Assembly: GCF_900114215.1 (NCBI RefSeq)
Contig: NZ_FOSG01000001.1
Location: 248,001-312,000 of the forward strand
Reading direction: 5' to 3'
From: Streptomyces mangrovi
GTDB lineage: Bacteria; Actinomycetota; Actinomycetes; Streptomycetales; Streptomycetaceae
Length of the DNA stretch: 64,000 nt
The position numbers were made by a program, and so were the translations under genes. This document shows positions 13,821-22,916 of this stretch, one piece after another (the stretch's first letter is position 1; each line of letters starts with the position of its first letter). The notes under the pieces were generated by a model. The model had not been told where the DNA came from. It did not search any database and was given only the letters and a program-made list of their open reading frames with translations.

Positions 13821-16130
13821 TCACAGGACGCGGGTCAGCCGCGTTCCCAGGTCCGGTTCGGCCAGCTCGCCCCGGACGGCGACCGGGACCTTCACCTGCC
13901 CCGGCCCGCTGCCGACGGTCAGGGTGCCGACGGTGTCGCCCGGGGCCGCCGTTCCCGGCACGCCCCTGCCGCCGTCGGTCAGGGCCAGCTCCACCTTCAG
14001 GCCGGACCAGCCGACCGCCGAGACGTCCTCGGTCGCGACCACCTGTGTACGGCCGCCGAGACCGTCGTCCACGTAGCCCACCACGTCACCCTTGGCGACG
14101 ATCTTCTCCGACTTCAGGACCTCCTGCGCGGAGACCAGCAGCTCGCGGCTCTCGGCGATCACCGTGTCGATGATCGGCGGCCTGTGCTGCCCCAGCATCG
14201 CGCCGACGATCAGCTGCGTGGTGCCGCCGACCTCCTTCTCGCCCGCGAACAGCAGGTTGCCGCCGGCCGCGGTGGTCGTACCGGTCTTGATGCCGACCGC
14301 GCCGTTGTACGGGACGAGCCCGTTCCAGTTGCGGTGGCCGACACCGTTGCGGTCCTCGTACGAGGGCTTCTTGACGATCTCCCGGAACGCCTCGTAGTCC
14401 ATGACCTTCTTGCCGAGTTTGACCTGGTCGGCGGCCGTGCTGACGGTGTCCTCGCGCAGCCCGCTGGCGTCGGTGTAGGTGGTGTTCTCCATCCCGAGCT
14501 CCTCGGCGGCGGCGTTCATCTTCTCCACGAACGCCTTCTCCGAGCCGCCGGAGTCCCAGCGGGCCAGCAGCCGGGCCACATTGTTGGCGGAAGCGATCAT
14601 CAGGGCGTGGAGGGCCTCGTTGAGGGTTATCTCCTCGCCCTCCTCCACCTCGACGGTCGACTCGCCCTGGGCGCTGAGCCCCGCGTCCTTCTCGGCCTGC
14701 GCGTCGACCGGGATCCTCGGGCCCTCCTCGCCCGCCTCGATCGGGTGGTCGCGCAGGATGACGTAGGCGGTCATCACCTTCGCCACACTGGCTATCGGCA
14801 CCGGCTTCTCCTCGCCGTACGAGCCGAGGGAACCGAGCCCCTCCACCTCCACGACGGCCTGGCCCTCGGGCGGCCATTCCAGGGCGGGCTCGTCGCCCTC
14901 GAAGGTGTGGGTGGCGGAGGCGGTGAGCACCAGCTCGGGGGCGGGCAGCGGCCGCATGAGCTGCGCGACCGCCAGAACGATCACCAGCAGCAGGACCAGC
15001 GGCGACCAGATCTTGATCCGCCGCAGGGCGACCCGCACCGGGGTCTCGGGCGGAGCGGGCTTGTTCGTCAGCTCGGCCAGCAGCTCCAGGGGCATGTGCG
15101 GCGGCAGGGGCTGCTGCCTCGTCCGCTCGGCCTCCGGCAGTTCGGGGCCCGGCGTGTGCGGCGGCTGCTCGGGCGACACGACGGCCGGGGGCACGCGGGG
15201 GGCGTCGGCGGACCTCAGCGGTACGAAGCGGCTCGTCCGCTCGGCGTCGCTCTCCGCCGGCTCCCCGGCCTTCACGGGGGCTCCGGCCTTCCCAGGGGCT
15301 CCGGTCTTCTCCGGCTTCCCCGTCCTCTCCGGCTCTCCCGGTTCCCCGGCCTTCCCCGGCCTCCCGGGGTCCGCGGTCTTCTCCGAGCGCTCCGGGCCCG
15401 GCTCCTCGGAGTCGCTTTCCGGGCGCACCCGGAACATCGCGGTGGGCTGGTCGACCGGCCGGTCGGCCCCGGCCTCCTCACCGCCCTCGTCGTCCCCGTC
15501 GTCCCCGACGTCTCTGTCGTCCCCGGTCTTCTCCTCGGTCCTGTTCCCGGCCCCGTCCTCGGGGTCCCCGGGGGCGCGGAACACCGCCGTCGCCTGATCC
15601 GGCCGGGCCTCGGCTCCGCCGTCCTCGGCGGGGTCGGTGCCGCCGTCCGCCTCCTCGGCATCGTCGGCGTCGGCGTCCTGGGAAGTCCCGCTTCCGCCGG
15701 TCTCCACTTCGGTGTCGGTGTCCTCACCGGCCTCGTCGGTCCTACCGGTCTCGGCCTTGTCCCCGAGAGCCCGGAACACCGCCGTCGCCTGGTCCACCGG
15801 CCCGGTCCCGGACTCCCCACCGGCGGGCTCGTCCTCACCGACGGCCTCCGGCTTCCCGGCCTCCTCCGGCTCCGGCCCCGATCCCTGTGCCTTTGCCTCC
15901 GCCGTGGCACCGCCCTCGGCGGAACCGGCCTCTCCCGCCTCTCCGGCCTCTCCCGCCGGGCCGTCGCCGTTCGGCGAGGGCTCCTCGCCACCGGCCCCGT
16001 CCTCGTCCCGGGGCGCCTCGTACAGCGCCACGCGGGGATCACGCGCCTGCCCGGGAACCGTTCCGGCCTCTCCGGTCGTCTCCCCCAACGAAGTCTGCCG
16101 TTCCGAACTGTCGGGGGACTTGCCCGCCAC
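13821..16130 (-). CDS. D-alanyl-D-alanine carboxypeptidase (S11) with a long repetitive cytoplasmic region
   Basis: A 769-residue protein. The N-terminal 360 residues are disordered and acidic, with near-repeats DQATAVFRALGD, DQATAVFRAPGD and DQPTAMFRVRPE. Then comes one membrane helix (WSPLVLLLVIVLAVAQLM) and an extracytoplasmic low-molecular-mass PBP domain with the three active-site motifs SVAKVMTAY (SxxK), SANN (SxN) and KTGTT (KTG). It would trim D-Ala from peptidoglycan stem peptides. The repeated T-A-V/M-F-R motifs could be Ser/Thr-kinase targets read by FHA domains, which is inference. Family members usually have about 400 residues, so the N-terminal region is the unusual part. It is divergent from the GPP34 gene. 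Confidence 0.88.
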   Translation of the reverse strand: MAGKSPDSSERQTSLGETTGEAGTVPGQARDPRVALYEAPRDEDGAGGEEPSPNGDGPAGEAGEAGEAGSAEGGATAEAKAQGSGPEPEEAGKPEAVGEDEPAGGESGTGPVDQATAVFRALGDKAETGRTDEAGEDTDTEVETGGSGTSQDADADDAEEADGGTDPAEDGGAEARPDQATAVFRAPGDPEDGAGNRTEEKTGDDRDVGDDGDDEGGEEAGADRPVDQPTAMFRVRPESDSEEPGPERSEKTADPGRPGKAGEPGEPERTGKPEKTGAPGKAGAPVKAGEPAESDAERTSRFVPLRSADAPRVPPAVVSPEQPPHTPGPELPEAERTRQQPLPPHMPLELLAELTNKPAPPETPVRVALRRIKIWSPLVLLLVIVLAVAQLMRPLPAPELVLTASATHTFEGDEPALEWPPEGQAVVEVEGLGSLGSYGEEKPVPIASVAKVMTAYVILRDHPIEAGEEGPRIPVDAQAEKDAGLSAQGESTVEVEEGEEITLNEALHALMIASANNVARLLARWDSGGSEKAFVEKMNAAAEELGMENTTYTDASGLREDTVSTAADQVKLGKKVMDYEAFREIVKKPSYEDRNGVGHRNWNGLVPYNGAVGIKTGTTTAAGGNLLFAGEKEVGGTTQLIVGAMLGQHRPPIIDTVIAESRELLVSAQEVLKSEKIVAKGDVVGYVDDGLGGRTQVVATEDVSAVGWSGLKVELALTDGGRGVPGTAAPGDTVGTLTVGSGPGQVKVPVAVRGELAEPDLGTRLTRVL

Positions 16131-16352
16131 CTATGCCTCCCGCTTGGTGTCGCCACTCGTCGTATCAGTAAACAGTGTCCTGAACGCCGGTCCTCCCCCG
16201 GCACTCCGGCCCCGTTTCGCGGCCGCGAGGGCCCGCTAAATTGCCAGACGGTAACGACATACCTATTGGTTCCATGACAAAGCGCCCAGGCGCTCTCGAC
16301 AGACCTCTGTGAGAGGGGTCACCCTGTCATGCATCCACGCGGGGAGGCATGG

Positions 16353-17114
16353 ATGGGCAGGAGCCGCAGAACAATTCCGGAGGAGCTTCTGCTGCTGGCC
16401 CTGGACCCGGCCACGGGTACCACGGCGCAGCCGCAGTCGCTCGACCTCGGCCTGGCCGGGGCCCAGCTCGTGGAGCTGGCTCTCGCAGGACGGATAGCCC
16501 CTGACGGGGATCGCATAGCCGTGGTGCTGCCACGGCCGACCGGAGATCCGACCCTGGACTCCGCGCTGGAGCTGCTGCGCAGACGCGGCAGCCCCGTCCG
16601 CGCGGTCCACTGGATCGGCGGGCCCAGACTCGGGCTGCGCCAAACCTATCTCACACACCTGGAGCGCTGCGGCATGGTCCATGCCGTATCCAGCCAGATG
16701 TGCGGGGTGTTGCCGACGACTCGCTACCAGGCGACGGACACGGCCGTGAGCCGGGAGATCAGGGCCCGGCTCGACAACGCGATCCGCACCGGCGTACCGC
16801 CGGACCCGCGGACCGCCGCACTCGCCGCGCTGGCCCATGCGGTCGGCCTCGGCAAGCACCTCTACCCCGGCAACGAGGGACGGTCATCCCGTTCCCGGCT
16901 GAGGGATCTGATCAGGCACGACCCGATGGGCGGCCTCGTCGCGCACGCCGTGATGGACGTGCAGAACGGCGTGGTCGCACAGCCCCGGCGCACCGCCCCC
17001 GGCAGGGGCGCGGGCGGGCCGGGAGGCGGACGGGCCGCGGCGCGGTCCGCCGCGCCGCAGCCGCTCGCCGGACAGGCGCGGCGGGGCGGGATGGCCCGAG
17101 CGGGCGCCCGCTGA
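16353..17114 (+). CDS. GPP34 (GOLPH3-like) family protein
   Basis: A 253-residue protein beginning MGRSRRTIPEELLLLALDPA, typical of the GPP34 family, whose eukaryotic members (GOLPH3/Vps74) bind phosphoinositides at the Golgi. The bacterial role is unknown. The motif LDLGLAGAQLVELALAGRIA near residue 28 matches the family. I use the ATG at 16353, preceded by GGGGAGG, and not the one at 16329. The last about 35 residues are low-complexity Gly/Ala/Arg. It is a single-gene unit ended by a strong hairpin. Confidence 0.85.
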   Translation: MGRSRRTIPEELLLLALDPATGTTAQPQSLDLGLAGAQLVELALAGRIAPDGDRIAVVLPRPTGDPTLDSALELLRRRGSPVRAVHWIGGPRLGLRQTYLTHLERCGMVHAVSSQMCGVLPTTRYQATDTAVSREIRARLDNAIRTGVPPDPRTAALAALAHAVGLGKHLYPGNEGRSSRSRLRDLIRHDPMGGLVAHAVMDVQNGVVAQPRRTAPGRGAGGPGGGRAAARSAAPQPLAGQARRGGMARAGAR

Positions 17115-17200
17115 CCCTGCCGCACCCCCACCGGCGGCACCCGGCGGGCACCCGGCGGATTTCCCGAACTCGGCCGAAATCCGATCCGTCGGCCGCGAAG

Positions 17201-17252
17201 CGCGGGGTGGCGGTCCGCACTCCGACCCCGGAGTGCGGACCGCCACCCCGCG
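17201..17252. terminator. Perfect 23-bp hairpin after the GPP34 gene
   Basis: Arms 17201-17223 and 17230-17252 pair perfectly around the loop GACCCC. It lies 86 bases after the GPP34 stop and about 105 bases before the next start. With no U-tract it is symmetric and could act in both directions. Confidence 0.78.
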
Positions 17253-17358
17253 CGTGCGTGTGCGCACCCTGTGTGGCGGTTTTCCAGCGCGGACGCGGCC
17301 ATTGGTGGCAATCTGCTCCAGGAGCGGTCTTATTGGCGTAAGCGGAGGTGTGCGCACC

Positions 17359-18219
17359 GTGGCATCCAGTGTCAATCCCACCGTAAGGCGGCGCCGGCTG
17401 GGTCAGGAGCTGCGCCGGCTCCGTGAGCAGAGGGGCATGACGGCCGAGGAGGTCGCCGACCGGCTGCTGGTGTCCCAGTCCAAGATCAGCCGGCTGGAGA
17501 ACGGACGCCGCAGCATCAGCCAGCGCGACGTCCGCGATCTGTGCGGCGTCTACGAGGTCGACGACCAGCGGATAGTCGACTCGCTGATGCAGATGGCCAA
17601 GGAGTCCAGGCAGCAGGGCTGGTGGCACGCGTTCGGCGACATCCCGTACAGCGTGTACATCGGGCTGGAGACGGACGCGGCGTCCCTGCGCGTGTACGAA
17701 CCGCAGGTCATGCCGGGGCTGCTGCAGACCCCTCGGTACGCGGAGGCCGTCGTCGCGGGCGCGCTGCCCGAGGCGTCGGCGGAGGACGTGGAGAAGCGGG
17801 TGCAGGTGCGGCTGCGCCGGCAGGAGCGCGTCCACGACCGGAAGAGCCCGCTGCGCCTGTGGGCGGTGATCGACGAGGCCGCGCTGCGCCGGACGGTCGG
17901 CGGGAAGCAGATCATGCGGGAACAGCTGGAGCATCTGCTCGAACTCTCCCGGCTGCCCCATGTGACGGTGCAGGTGCTGCCCTTCGCGATGGGCGCGCAC
18001 CCCGGGCTCAACGGCCAGTACGCGATCCTGGAGTTCCCGGACGCGGCCGACTCGACGGTGGTCTATCTGGAGGGCGTCACCAGCGACCTCTATCTGGAGA
18101 AGGCCGGCGACGTGCACAACTACAGCGTGATGTACGAGCACCTGCGGGCGCAGGCCCTCAACGTCGAGCAGACCCGGGAGTTCGTCGAGGGCATCGCCAA
18201 GGAGTACACCCGGGGCTGA
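17359..18219 (+). CDS. XRE regulator with DUF5753 ligand-like domain (Scr1/WhiJ type)
   Basis: A 286-residue protein: an N-terminal XRE helix-turn-helix (about 15-70; LREQRGMTAEEVADRLLVSQ, then SKISRLENGRRSISQRDVRD) and a C-terminal DUF5753 domain (YEPQVMPGLLQTPRYAEAVV, then LPHVTVQVLPFAMGAHPGLN). These regulators are paired in Streptomyces with small DUF397 proteins and affect development and antibiotic production; from memory the S. coelicolor pair in this position is Scr1/Scr2 (SCO4441/4442). The start is GTG 17359, with GGAGG ten bases ahead. The DUF397 partner follows 213 bases downstream. Confidence 0.85.
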   Translation: MASSVNPTVRRRRLGQELRRLREQRGMTAEEVADRLLVSQSKISRLENGRRSISQRDVRDLCGVYEVDDQRIVDSLMQMAKESRQQGWWHAFGDIPYSVYIGLETDAASLRVYEPQVMPGLLQTPRYAEAVVAGALPEASAEDVEKRVQVRLRRQERVHDRKSPLRLWAVIDEAALRRTVGGKQIMREQLEHLLELSRLPHVTVQVLPFAMGAHPGLNGQYAILEFPDAADSTVVYLEGVTSDLYLEKAGDVHNYSVMYEHLRAQALNVEQTREFVEGIAKEYTRG

Positions 18220-18432
18220 GGCCGGCGCACCGGTGACGCGGGGACTGCGCAGGGGTGGCACACGGGCGGCGCAGCAAGCTACACCTGGCGGCGCGTCGAT
18301 GTGAAGAGCTGTTTGGAATATGCCATCCGGTCGAGTGAACGGCGTTAAGAAAGGCCCCAGTTGGGGGGTACCGTCTGCCGCACGCCGGGCCCAACCGGCG
18401 ATTTTCACCGTCTGGGAGAAAACGGAGCAGAC

Positions 18433-18642
18433 ATGGCAATCCGACAGGGCATGACCGACAGGTGGACCAAGTCCAGCCACTCCGCCGGGAACGGGGCGTG
18501 CGTGGAGGTGCGGTCCCCCGAACAGCGGGCGGTCGCCGTGCGCGACTCCAAGGCCCCGCAGGGACCGTCGCTGGACTTCGTCCCCGGTTCGTGGACGGCG
18601 TTCGTGGGAGCCCTCGGCCAGGGTTCGCTCACCCGGCGCTGA
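18433..18642 (+). CDS. DUF397 protein, partner of the XRE regulator (Scr2 type)
   Basis: A 69-residue protein with the family signature WTKSSHSAGNGACVEVR, then VAVRDSKAPQGPSLDFVPGS. DUF397 proteins are encoded beside XRE-DUF5753 regulators and are proposed to act as their ligand or antagonist, sometimes described as toxin-antitoxin-like. The ATG at 18433 follows CGGAG. The 213-base gap from the regulator suggests a promoter of its own. Beyond the stop, 18655-18715 is rich in GCGC inverted repeats without one dominant stem. Confidence 0.88.
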   Translation: MAIRQGMTDRWTKSSHSAGNGACVEVRSPEQRAVAVRDSKAPQGPSLDFVPGSWTAFVGALGQGSLTRR

Positions 18643-18785
18643 CCGCTCCCGCACGCCGCGCGCCGCACCACGGCGGCGCGGTGCCTCGCGGTGCCGCGCG
18701 GCACCGCGGCCGAAGCCCTCTCGACTGGTTCGCCGTCCCGGCCGAGGGGGTTCGGTGTTTCCCGGGCGCCGCACCCGGGGCCCGG

Positions 18786-19910
18786 TCAGGCGCGCGGGTA
18801 ACGGGTCAGCCAGCCCGGTGAGCCGGCCGGAGTGGCCGGGCTGTGGAGGGCCGGCCCCTGGGTCATCTCCATGGCGAAGTCGTCGGCCAGTTCCAGCACG
18901 GTGGCGCGCCCTTCCAGCTCGGCGACCCAGTTCGGCGGCAGGGCGGTCTCCCCGTGCATCACGCCCAGCAGGTTGCCGCAGACCGAGCCGGTGGAGTCGG
19001 AGTCGCCGCCGTGGTTGACCGCCAGCAGCAGGCCGTGGCGTACGTCCTCGGCCACCAGCGCGCAGTACACGCCCATCGCCAGCGCCTCCTCCGCCGTCCA
19101 GCCCTCCCCCAGCGACTCCACGCGCTCCGCGGTCGGCAGGCCCTGGCGTACGGCGCCGAGCGCGTACTTGAGGGCGTCCGTGGTCTCCTCGTGGCCGGGG
19201 TGGGCCGCCAGATGGGCCAGGGCCCGCTGCACCGCGGCGTCCAGGCTCTCGCCCCGGGCGACGGCGTGGACGATGACGGCGAAGGCGCCCGCCGCCAGGT
19301 AGCCGGTGGGGTGGCCGTGGGTCTGGGCGGCGCACTCGGCGGCGAGCTGGAAGACGAGCTGCGGCTCCCAGCCGACGAGCAGGCCGAAGGGCGCGGAGCG
19401 CATGACGGTGCCGCAGCCCTTGGAGTCGGGGTTCTTCGGTGCCTCCAGTGTGCCCATCCGGCTGTCGGCCAGCCCGGTCAGGCAGGCGCGGCCGGGGGCG
19501 CGCTGCGAGTACAGCCACTCCTGGCGGGCCAGCCAGCCGTCCTCGGTGCGGCGCTCGTCGGGCCCCCAGTCGCGCTGGGTGGCGGCCCAGCGCAGGTAGG
19601 CGGCGTGCACGTCGGTCGGCGGGTGCCAGGCCCCGGTGTCGCGCCGGACGTGGGCGCGGATCAGGCCGTCGACGGTGAACAGGGTCATCTGCGTGTCGTC
19701 GGTGATGGCGCCGCGCCGCCCGTAGGCGGGCACGTAGTCCGTCACCCCCTGGGGGCCGTGGGCGGTCCGGATGGCGTCGAGCGAGTCGAACTCGACTCCC
19801 GCGCCGAGCGCGTCGCCGATCGCGCCGCCGAGCAGGCAGCCGCGTACCCGGCTGCGGAAGTCCTGCTGCTCGGTGCGGCCCCAGATGCCACCGCCAGGTG
19901 TCGCGGTCAC
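18786..19910 (-). CDS. ADP-ribosylglycohydrolase family protein
   Basis: A 374-residue protein with the DraG-family metal-binding motifs: GCLLGGAIGDALGAGVEFDS near residue 20, GAITDDTQMTLFTVDGLI near 55 and VNHGGDSDSTGSVCGNLLGV near 310. Two magnesium ions at these acidic residues would hydrolyse ADP-ribose from modified proteins or small molecules; the substrate is unknown. I use GTG 19910, with GGGAGGGG ahead. An open frame continues 70 codons further upstream but shows no coding signal. It is the last gene before fbiC and is transcribed the same way. Confidence 0.87.
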   Translation of the reverse strand: MTATPGGGIWGRTEQQDFRSRVRGCLLGGAIGDALGAGVEFDSLDAIRTAHGPQGVTDYVPAYGRRGAITDDTQMTLFTVDGLIRAHVRRDTGAWHPPTDVHAAYLRWAATQRDWGPDERRTEDGWLARQEWLYSQRAPGRACLTGLADSRMGTLEAPKNPDSKGCGTVMRSAPFGLLVGWEPQLVFQLAAECAAQTHGHPTGYLAAGAFAVIVHAVARGESLDAAVQRALAHLAAHPGHEETTDALKYALGAVRQGLPTAERVESLGEGWTAEEALAMGVYCALVAEDVRHGLLLAVNHGGDSDSTGSVCGNLLGVMHGETALPPNWVAELEGRATVLELADDFAMEMTQGPALHSPATPAGSPGWLTRYPRA

Positions 19911-20130
19911 CGTGCCGTCCCCTCCCGTTCGCCCCTCGGCTCTCGTCCGCTCCGGTCCGTTCCCGTGTCCTGTCCCCGTCGGTTTCGGACCGCACTTTAA
20001 TCGAGGGTGCGCGGACGGAGGCGGCCCGCAGGTGGACGGGGGCCGCAGATCCCGGGAAGACGGCCGGAAGTCGCCCCGCGCCCGCCCGTCCCGTCCCTTC
20101 CGCGAAGGCACCGGACGCACCCCGGCCCGC

Positions 20131-22725
20131 TCACTCCTCCAGTACCGGCAGCAGTTCCGGCAGGCGCCCGCCGGACGCCTCGGCGGCCCGTACGCGCTCG
20201 CCGGGGACCTCGCCGTAGGTGGTGGTGCGGGGGCGGGCCGGGCGTCCGGCGGCCTCGGCGATGGCGACCAGGTCCCGGACGGACTTGTAGGAGCCGTAGG
20301 AGGAGCCGGCCATCCGGGAGATGGTCTCCTCCATCAGCGTGCCGCCGAGGTCGTTGGCGCCCGAGCGGAGCATCTCGGCCGCGCCTTCGGCGCCCAGCTT
20401 GACCCAGCTGGTCTGGATGTTGGTGATGTGCGGGTGCAGCAGCAGACGGGCCATGGCCGTCACCGCCCGGTTGTCGCGCACCGTCGGCCCGGGGCGGGCG
20501 ATCCCGGCGAGGTAGACCGGGGCGTTGGTGTGGACGAACGGCAGCGTCACGAACTCGGTGAAGCCGCCGGTGCGCTGCTGGATCCGCGCCAGCAGCCGCA
20601 GATGGCCCAGCCAGTGCCGGGGCCGGTCCACGTGCCCGTACATCATCGTCGAGGACGAGGGCAGGCCCAGCTCGTGCGCGGTGGTGACCACCTCGACCCA
20701 GGTGGCGGCCGGCAGCTTGCCCTTGGTGAGGATCCAGCGCACCTCGTCGTCGAGGATCTCGGCGGCCGTGCCGGGGATGGAGCCGAGCCCGGCCTCCTTG
20801 GCCGCCGTCAGCCACTCCCGGACGGACATGCCGGTGCGGGTGGCGCCGTTGACGACCTCCATCGGGGAGAAGGCGTGCACATGGATGCCGGGCACGCGTT
20901 CCCTCACCGCCCGCGCGATGTCGAAGTAGGCGGTGCCGGGCAGGTCCGGGTGGATGCCGCCCTGCATGCAGACCTCTACCGCGCCGACCTCCCACGCCTG
21001 CGCCGCCCGGTCGGCGATCTGGTCCAGGGAGAGGGTGTAGGCGTCGGCGTCGGTGCGGCGCTGGGCGAAGGCGCAGAAACGGCAGCCGGTGTAGCAGACG
21101 TTGGTGAAGTTGACGTTGCGCGTGACGATGTAGGTCACCTCGTCGCCGACGGTGTCGCGGCGCACGTCGTCGGCGATGCGGCACACCGCGTCCAGGGCCG
21201 GCCCGTCGGCGTGGAGCAGCGCGAGGGCCTGGTCGTCGGTGAGGCGGGTGGGGTCGTCGGCGGCGGTGGCCAGGGCGGCGCGTACGTCGGCGTCGATCCG
21301 CTCCGGAGCCATGCCGGGCGCGGCGCTCTCGCGCAGCGCCTCCCAGTCGCCGTAGACCTCGTCGAAATCGGCGCGGCGGTCGGCGGTGCGGCCGGTGGTG
21401 TCGATGGTGCGGTGCAGATCGGTGCGGCCGGCGGCGGTGAACGCCTCGTCGGGCTCCTGCCAGGGGCGGCCGGTGACGGTGGCGTCCTCGCGGGCCAGGC
21501 CCGTGTCCGGGTCGGCCAGGGCGGTGACGTGGGGCAGCAGCCTCGGGTCGAGCCAGGGCTCGCCGCGCAGGACGAACTCCGGGTAGACGGTGAGGCGTTC
21601 GCGCAGCTCGAAGCCGGCGGCGCGGGTGTGCCCGGCGAGTTCGTCGATCTGGGGCCAGGGGCGCTCGGGGTTGACGTGGTCGGGGGTGAGCGGGGAGACG
21701 CCGCCCCAGTCGTCGATCCCGGCGCCGATCAGCATGGCGTACTCCCCGCCGACCAGGTTGGGCGGGGCCTGGATGCGGGCGGCGGGACCGAGGACGTGGC
21801 GGGCGACGGCCACGGCGGCGGCCAGCTCCTCCAGTTCGGCGTCGGGCATGCCGCCCATGGCGGTGCCGGGCTTGGCGCGGAAGTTCTGCACGATGACTTC
21901 CTGGACGCCCCGGTACGTCCGCTGGACGCGGCGGATCGCGAACAGCGACTCGGCACGCTCGGCGTACGTCTCGCCGATGCCGATGAGGATGCCTGTGGTG
22001 AAGGGGACCGACGAGCGACCCGCGTCCTGGAGCACCCGCAGCCGGACGGCCGGCTCCTTGTCGGGCGAGCCGTGGTGGGGGCCGCCGGGCTCGGACCACA
22101 GCCGGGTGGCGGTGGTCTCCAGCATCATGCCCATCGACGGGGCGACGGGCTTGAGGCGCTGGAAGTCCGTCCACGTCAGCACCCCGGGGTTGAGGTGCGG
22201 CAGCAGGCCGGTCTCCTCCAGCACCCGGATGGCCATGGCGCGCACATAGGCGAGGGTGTCGTCGTAGCCGTGCGCGTCCAGCCACTCGCGGGCCTCGGGC
22301 CAGCGGTCCTCGGGCCGGTCGCCGAGGGTGAACAGCGCCTCCTTGCAGCCCGTCGCCGCTCCCCGGCGGGCGATGTCCAGCACCTCGTCCGGAGAGAGGT
22401 AGGGGCCGTGGCCCTCGCGGCGCAGCTTCCCCGGCACGGTGACGAAGGTGCAGTAGTGGCAGCGGTCCCGGCACAGCCGGGTGAGCGGGATGAAGACCTT
22501 GCGCGAGTAGGTGATCACCCCGGGGCGTCCGGCCGCCGCCAGGCCCGCGTCCCGTACCCGGGCGGCCGAGGCCGTCAGATCGGCCAGGTCCTCCCCCCGC
22601 GCCTGGAGCAGCACGGCGGCCTCGGCCGCGTCCAGCGCGACCCCGTCCCGGGCCCGCCGCAGGGCGCGCCGCATGGCGTTGGCGGTGGGTGCGGTGGGGG
22701 CTGCCTGCCCGCTCGGCGAAGTCAT
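20131..22725 (-). CDS. fbiC: FO synthase, bifunctional CofGH
   Basis: An 864-residue radical-SAM enzyme that makes 7,8-didemethyl-8-hydroxy-5-deazariboflavin, the chromophore of coenzyme F420, from tyrosine and the flavin precursor 5-amino-6-ribitylamino-uracil. Two radical-SAM cluster motifs are visible: CRDRCHYC at residues 85-92 (CofG half) and CYTGCRFC near residue 545 (CofH half), both CxxxCxxC. Length and order match FbiC of actinobacteria. The start is ATG 22725. The 220 bases to the upstream end of the ADP-ribosylglycohydrolase hold no clear terminator. It is divergent from the Tat-exported metallohydrolase. Confidence 0.95.
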   Translation of the reverse strand: MTSPSGQAAPTAPTANAMRRALRRARDGVALDAAEAAVLLQARGEDLADLTASAARVRDAGLAAAGRPGVITYSRKVFIPLTRLCRDRCHYCTFVTVPGKLRREGHGPYLSPDEVLDIARRGAATGCKEALFTLGDRPEDRWPEAREWLDAHGYDDTLAYVRAMAIRVLEETGLLPHLNPGVLTWTDFQRLKPVAPSMGMMLETTATRLWSEPGGPHHGSPDKEPAVRLRVLQDAGRSSVPFTTGILIGIGETYAERAESLFAIRRVQRTYRGVQEVIVQNFRAKPGTAMGGMPDAELEELAAAVAVARHVLGPAARIQAPPNLVGGEYAMLIGAGIDDWGGVSPLTPDHVNPERPWPQIDELAGHTRAAGFELRERLTVYPEFVLRGEPWLDPRLLPHVTALADPDTGLAREDATVTGRPWQEPDEAFTAAGRTDLHRTIDTTGRTADRRADFDEVYGDWEALRESAAPGMAPERIDADVRAALATAADDPTRLTDDQALALLHADGPALDAVCRIADDVRRDTVGDEVTYIVTRNVNFTNVCYTGCRFCAFAQRRTDADAYTLSLDQIADRAAQAWEVGAVEVCMQGGIHPDLPGTAYFDIARAVRERVPGIHVHAFSPMEVVNGATRTGMSVREWLTAAKEAGLGSIPGTAAEILDDEVRWILTKGKLPAATWVEVVTTAHELGLPSSSTMMYGHVDRPRHWLGHLRLLARIQQRTGGFTEFVTLPFVHTNAPVYLAGIARPGPTVRDNRAVTAMARLLLHPHITNIQTSWVKLGAEGAAEMLRSGANDLGGTLMEETISRMAGSSYGSYKSVRDLVAIAEAAGRPARPRTTTYGEVPGERVRAAEASGGRLPELLPVLEE

Positions 22726-22916
22726 GGTGCGAGCATACGAGCGCCCCCGGCACCGGCCGGGAGGCGGGCGGGGGGTGTCCCTCACCTCTGCTTCCCGCCG
22801 CCGCGCCCGCCGTCACGCGGTGTCGGACGGGTTGTCCACAGGCTTTCTCCCGCCCGTCACCCATGCGTGGAAAAGTGACCGGCACCACATCGGAGGCGAC
22901 AGGGCGGGGGCTTTAT

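Noticed and set aside
19771-22878. A 1035-codon plus-strand frame opposite fbiC.
   Set aside because: It is a typical antisense shadow of a high-GC gene; fbiC has both radical-SAM motifs and a correct length.
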